A program made the position numbers and the translations under genes. A stretch of DNA of 23,189 nt from a virus. Positions 21,301 to 23,189 of this stretch are shown here, piece after piece. Each line of letters opens with the position of its first letter. The first letter of the stretch is position 1. The notes beneath the pieces are model-generated. The model did not search any database. It saw nothing but the letters and a program-made list of their open reading frames with translations, and had not been told where the DNA came from. The DNA is taken from the IMG/VR virus record IMGVR_UViG_3300046007_000316, positions 1-23,189 of that record. One strand, written 5' to 3'.

Positions 21301-23189
21301 GCCACAATAATTGATGCTTTGACTCAAAATAAAGAGTTATACAATAGTAAAACAAAAGCGATGGAAACATCCTCTGTTCTTGAAAAATTAGTATTAGAAG
21401 CTCCTATTGGTGTGCTTGGCTTTGTTCAAAGCAGATTAGAATCTATGGTTAAAAAAGGAAAAACAGTACAGCAAGTGACTGATGAGACTTTCCAAATAAT
21501 TAGTGATTCTTCTGCTGGATTAAGTGTTGTCAATGAAGAATTTATTAAATTTGGTATTGTTCTTGATGCTACTGCAACAAAATTAAATGCTACAGCAAAT
21601 GCAACATCTAGTTTCTCATCAAGCATTACTGGTCGAGCTGATGTTACAAATACGGCTAATTTAGTTGAAAGTATTATTAAAAAATATGATTTAAATGCTG
21701 TTATTTCAATGCAATTTGTTAGTAAATTAGGTGATGTTATCCACAGTGCATTTATGGCTAGTGGGACTGAAGCGGCAAATGTGCAAAAACAAATTGAAGC
21801 TGGAAAGATTGATGTTAGCAAAATACCGTCATCGTTGACAAAATATCCAACAATGGATGAGTTGAAAAAATATGGTACAACTGATATTTCAGGTAACATA
21901 TATCAATATACAATGGATTCAGCAATTGCATCATTATCAAAAGCAATGACAGGTATTGCAGCTAAAGGATGGAAAACAATCGAAGGGAAAGGATTTCAAT
22001 TAGCAACACCTGCGGCAGAATCAGCATATAATCCTGTACAATCAAATGCTAAGATTTTAGCTGATTATTTTTCTAAAAACCCATCATTGACTGAAGCACA
22101 GTTAAATACGATTGCTAATACCAATTTTATTACAAGCAATTATAAAGATAAAGCATCAATTGACGCTAATCTTAAAATTAAAACAGGCGCATTACCAACT
22201 GAACTTGGTTATTTTGGAAAAGATTGGATGCAATTATCGCCAAAAGATAAATCTTATATGGCTAATGCTACCGATATGGCAACTGTTGTTAAACTATTTG
22301 TTGATGAATATAAACGTGAAAACTCATTAATAAATGGCATGTGGACTCACACCAACGCAGTGGCTAATGAACAAACAAAAATGATGACAAAAGCAATTGA
22401 TTCATTAGATGTATTTATTACATCAAATAAATTAACTGGAAAGTCAGATATTATTGGTACATTAGGTTTAGCTACTTCATCAATAATGAAAACAGGTATT
22501 GATTATGGTGTTGCTGCTACATGGGATTTAACTAAAGCAGCAACAGTAGTTACATCTGTGGCAAATAAAAATTCATTAGAAGCTAAAAAAGCATTAGATG
22601 ATGCTAAAAATGCATTGGTTGTTGCAAATCAAGGTAAAGATAAGGCGTCAATAAAATCAGCACAAGCCACATTAAATAAAGAGCAAATGAACTATGATGC
22701 CAATTATGTTATTGAACTTCAAAAAGCAACACAAGAAATTCAAAATAATATGGGTCTTATTTTTGAAATGTTTGTTAATGCTGGCTCAAAGTTAAGCGAT
22801 GTTGTTTCTGATGATTTTTCACAAAAAGCACAGGATTTTGTAACTGCTTTAGGTGGAATAGATAAAGCTGTTTCTGCGGTAGATAAAGCTAAAAAATATG
22901 CATTGACTGATGAAGAATATGCAAAAATGAAAGTTGATGTGGCTCAAACACGAGTTGATGCATTATTAAAACAAACAAGTTTTAAAACAATTGAAGAAGC
23001 AACTACTGCATTTAAAAATAATCCACTGGATGCAACTCTCGTAACATTAATGGGTAGTGCTTCAGATTTGAGTGATGCATTAAAGAATGCAAGTACTACA
23101 GCAAATGGATTTAAAAAATCTATATCTGATTGGGTATTAGGTAAAATGACAACAACTGTGGGTTCACCTGAATCACAATTCAATGCATC
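15319..23189 (+). CDS. Giant tape measure protein with lytic transglycosylase domain, 3' end cut by window edge
   Basis: Sets tail length and is probably released into the host envelope at infection. AGAGGA (15306-15311) lies seven bases before the ATG; the frame is open to the window edge, at least 2,623 residues. Order: charged coiled coil (about 1-330); tape-measure N-terminal domain (about 500-640, TPLDAVTSVYLRMSRAAETL, GQEFKSILDSQP); hydrophobic stretch (764-813); coiled coil (815-1050); Slt-type transglycosylase domain (about 1065-1175) with catalytic Glu1090 in QTESHWNP, GLAQF (1105-1109) and AYNGGG (1153-1158); coiled coil (1190-1420); the usual tape-measure end block with glycine-rich hydrophobic tail (1435-1525). 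An extension of about 1,100 residues follows, with further hydrophobic segments (1715-1734, 1755-1789, 1801-1838). The last visible residues (SISDWVLG, GSPESQFNA) look mid-domain, so the protein continues. Confidence 0.95.
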   Translation, partial: MATAPANDGTVSFSIGVKDDSSASIDKIATKVSSLNRLINSINNVKMTVEVGQATMDSFKRIEESIQSMSNSFKDLGKGYGTAMAEGAKMARIEMDIQGKLQVEQLKQKTLEMRIIHKTSSDAIVADAIQAADKINEANKKVKAPSFDLDVSKAIIDLKNSFALQKQALDSGNKELYAAQSEAVEKLLNLIPESNKKSILLYRQTAALKLVESKRAMQLEIEAEAEKNKKIVAAVDEGKKIIAAKDAEAARNRESAIKKENDAEVKAYNSLVKSIEEAYAKRNAIALQAFANEMELGKKRIAEAKRVEAEIAKTAEETQKKTWAQAGMMLGSSKSTAPTPTSFSGMPAGLSQNQKVDATGMLLGNIKASTVTPSANQALPSGFSLLSDLQKKAIDDANKSYTTYNETVKKIFTEYNRLVLDAQQRTNEQRVANATRTEQEIIRITNQSVQEQTNLMRRLSEQNPRTNMIAGMSLAGRQAANQQPVPQINTTGTTNALTALTGALNQVQKAFLAIGIVMSARTVMNYADDWVHFTNAVAMSTEKTGHAVEMQQRLFKLAQDNRTPLDAVTSVYLRMSRAAETLNISQAETVKMIDVVTKSLAIMGTAPTAVRGGLLQLEQALGGVTVRGQEFKSILDSQPLLMQVIANHYKEAARDLKVQQLELQGASKAQIDAAKSADINGMSIRELSNLMRDQKMTAEATSKAIVLGQTEINEKYKLSQKTFEQAFTVFNNGLTKYVGTLNAATGTSNMFFNAMKGLSENIDLMVAGMIGLGAAMLTFALNTERAAAAGALMARTPAGFAIGALAMGATYSISKSQSEAAAKSEEEKIISRIKNINDTITKYSEQNPIGKKAMESLGGYNKTTLESEKDALEKQLKTLREAKSEAETLETEAKRRGISQQTLEYEKLSTAASDAFSKITAKTDKYDEANEKAIKSLELYRKGLESIASSKALTTEMKAKLPATGTEEYFSKIEEMLGSDKVKKYKEEAEQAASKIIQGALDKKNAEAAKTALEDAQVKLEQFDVQIKDLQSKISTQLQSAFIKNPIKIAFEMDETKFEKPAAQFKSLIEKSAKSSGVPANLIASVIQTESHWNPKAVSETGVQGLAQFTKPTGKYYGITDRTNVEQNIDAAGKYLADLIKRFGGNLEKAVTAYNGGGDKQYASKVLGLYGKQSTSESPEMISTQQQLNTVMAARDKLADAIKNKNGTLVIQAKEQLELELRKTSELDKEYARQQQLNQEKIANNKKAIELIDKQTEAEYKYAKAYDSVIERQSVSAKATELATSKGAFAIPEIESMLKKITNDQIALSKEKAMALDTLDKAIAQAASERNDVTMAAEKQAKLSVLELDDKQLALEKEINDVARERKALLEAQVKVIPDLIKGNSDLLEKLTSTTGELEKQKAIRAAGATGQEAQRIRDLIDEKELLLGLNTIKDTVTSSISSGFSQMFQDIILNGKSAADALAATFKSMLSKIMSAIMDFMAQQLVQKMFGLFSGSSLGGGLFGGIGGTVTAIAGAVAIGTYMGMQKTVSENTNQLSMTSKYPNGIPENALAMQSMDKAVSSMNFLITSQEASRYNKDLRESIGKVYGVVYTQSDKIGSFVKGALEEYFPETMAAIRGAFVSVKDFISPLTNSISNGFTSITKYFGMGAQAASASTTTLAYGTSTLAADAASQAAAHTALGKLSTAIDKAITPTFQSTAVGVQKLGETATKSSGSLLATIGFVASLGIEAFSLASSWNQLNGAFAKTLAVVDAIGNVAFSYAIAFGLNPIALAIASVATAISIVGNVIKDGFTPMNISRMVGAAAGAIIGTMILPGIGTLIGFILGDMFGKLIGSLFEKQKKIDFGILVNKKQDYGNIESPTVDKVSKENRVLAMSTNMGDVYYGRTQGLDYAITKQEKEFVLGVANTLQSIGNVVGNVDKAIGNTEDYTRNIFRNIVNVMRRVEASSFDATKSTSWLFTSVVKNLQKTNTDAGKEIGGWLSVFINAFPKEYSATIIDALTQNKELYNSKTKAMETSSVLEKLVLEAPIGVLGFVQSRLESMVKKGKTVQQVTDETFQIISDSSAGLSVVNEEFIKFGIVLDATATKLNATANATSSFSSSITGRADVTNTANLVESIIKKYDLNAVISMQFVSKLGDVIHSAFMASGTEAANVQKQIEAGKIDVSKIPSSLTKYPTMDELKKYGTTDISGNIYQYTMDSAIASLSKAMTGIAAKGWKTIEGKGFQLATPAAESAYNPVQSNAKILADYFSKNPSLTEAQLNTIANTNFITSNYKDKASIDANLKIKTGALPTELGYFGKDWMQLSPKDKSYMANATDMATVVKLFVDEYKRENSLINGMWTHTNAVANEQTKMMTKAIDSLDVFITSNKLTGKSDIIGTLGLATSSIMKTGIDYGVAATWDLTKAATVVTSVANKNSLEAKKALDDAKNALVVANQGKDKASIKSAQATLNKEQMNYDANYVIELQKATQEIQNNMGLIFEMFVNAGSKLSDVVSDDFSQKAQDFVTALGGIDKAVSAVDKAKKYALTDEEYAKMKVDVAQTRVDALLKQTSFKTIEEATTAFKNNPLDATLVTLMGSASDLSDALKNASTTANGFKKSISDWVLGKMTTTVGSPESQFNA

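Noticed and set aside
1-23189. tRNA genes, CRISPR arrays, insertion sequences, integrase or attachment sites
   Set aside because: Looked for cloverleaf patterns, regularly spaced short repeats, transposase motifs and terminal inverted repeats; none was seen. The only regular repeats are the in-frame fibre repeats.

Overview
The window is a 23 kb piece of the late (virion-building) region of a long-tailed, siphovirus-like double-stranded DNA phage. All confident genes lie on the plus strand, and the sequence is AT-rich. The order is the usual one for tailed phages: portal, scaffold, major capsid protein, connector/neck proteins, tail terminator, tail tube, tail assembly chaperones, tape measure. 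The portal is cut by the left edge and the tape measure by the right edge. The host cannot be named from the sequence. TTGACA-type promoters with strong AGGAG ribosome sites fit a Gram-negative bacterium. Several fibre-like proteins have motifs I associate with phages from aquatic metagenomes.

Layout: 3-2030 portal and scaffold. 2031-2417 is a dense non-coding interval with promoters, hairpins, a terminator and two tiny minus-strand ORFs. 2418-3431 is the major capsid protein. 3499-9566 is a block of head-fibre, decoration or receptor-binding-like proteins, unusually placed between capsid and connectors: coiled-coil protein, beta-rich proteins, a collagen-like segment, three related fibre modules, a protein with four near-identical 54-residue repeats, and an FN3-FN3-DUF1566 adhesin. 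9616-10278 holds three small genes, two of them related single-helix membrane proteins (holin-like). 10336-12060 holds DnaT-like connector, head closure, HK97 gp10-like neck protein and tail terminator. 12076-13890 is an enlarged tail tube protein. 14041-15307 holds two tail assembly chaperones. 15319 to the end is one open frame of at least 2,623 codons: a giant tape measure protein with an embedded lytic transglycosylase domain.

Three things stand out. First, the chaperone pair appears to be made by gene duplication. The downstream gene carries its own copy of the G domain plus a T domain, and it is separated from the upstream gene by a strong terminator and has its own promoter, where most long-tailed phages use a ribosomal frameshift. 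Second, the interval between scaffold and capsid looks like a self-contained element. On the minus strand, a 17-codon leader with a strong ribosome site is followed by a 45-codon basic/hydrophobic peptide whose start and ribosome site sit in a hairpin. On the plus strand a promoter and a terminator bracket a candidate antisense RNA. This resembles a hok/mok/sok-type type I toxin-antitoxin design, but it is speculative. Third, the tape measure continues about 1,100 residues past the point where such proteins usually end.

Gene calls rest on reading conserved motifs and gene order, not on database searches. Promoter and RNA calls are from pattern alone.
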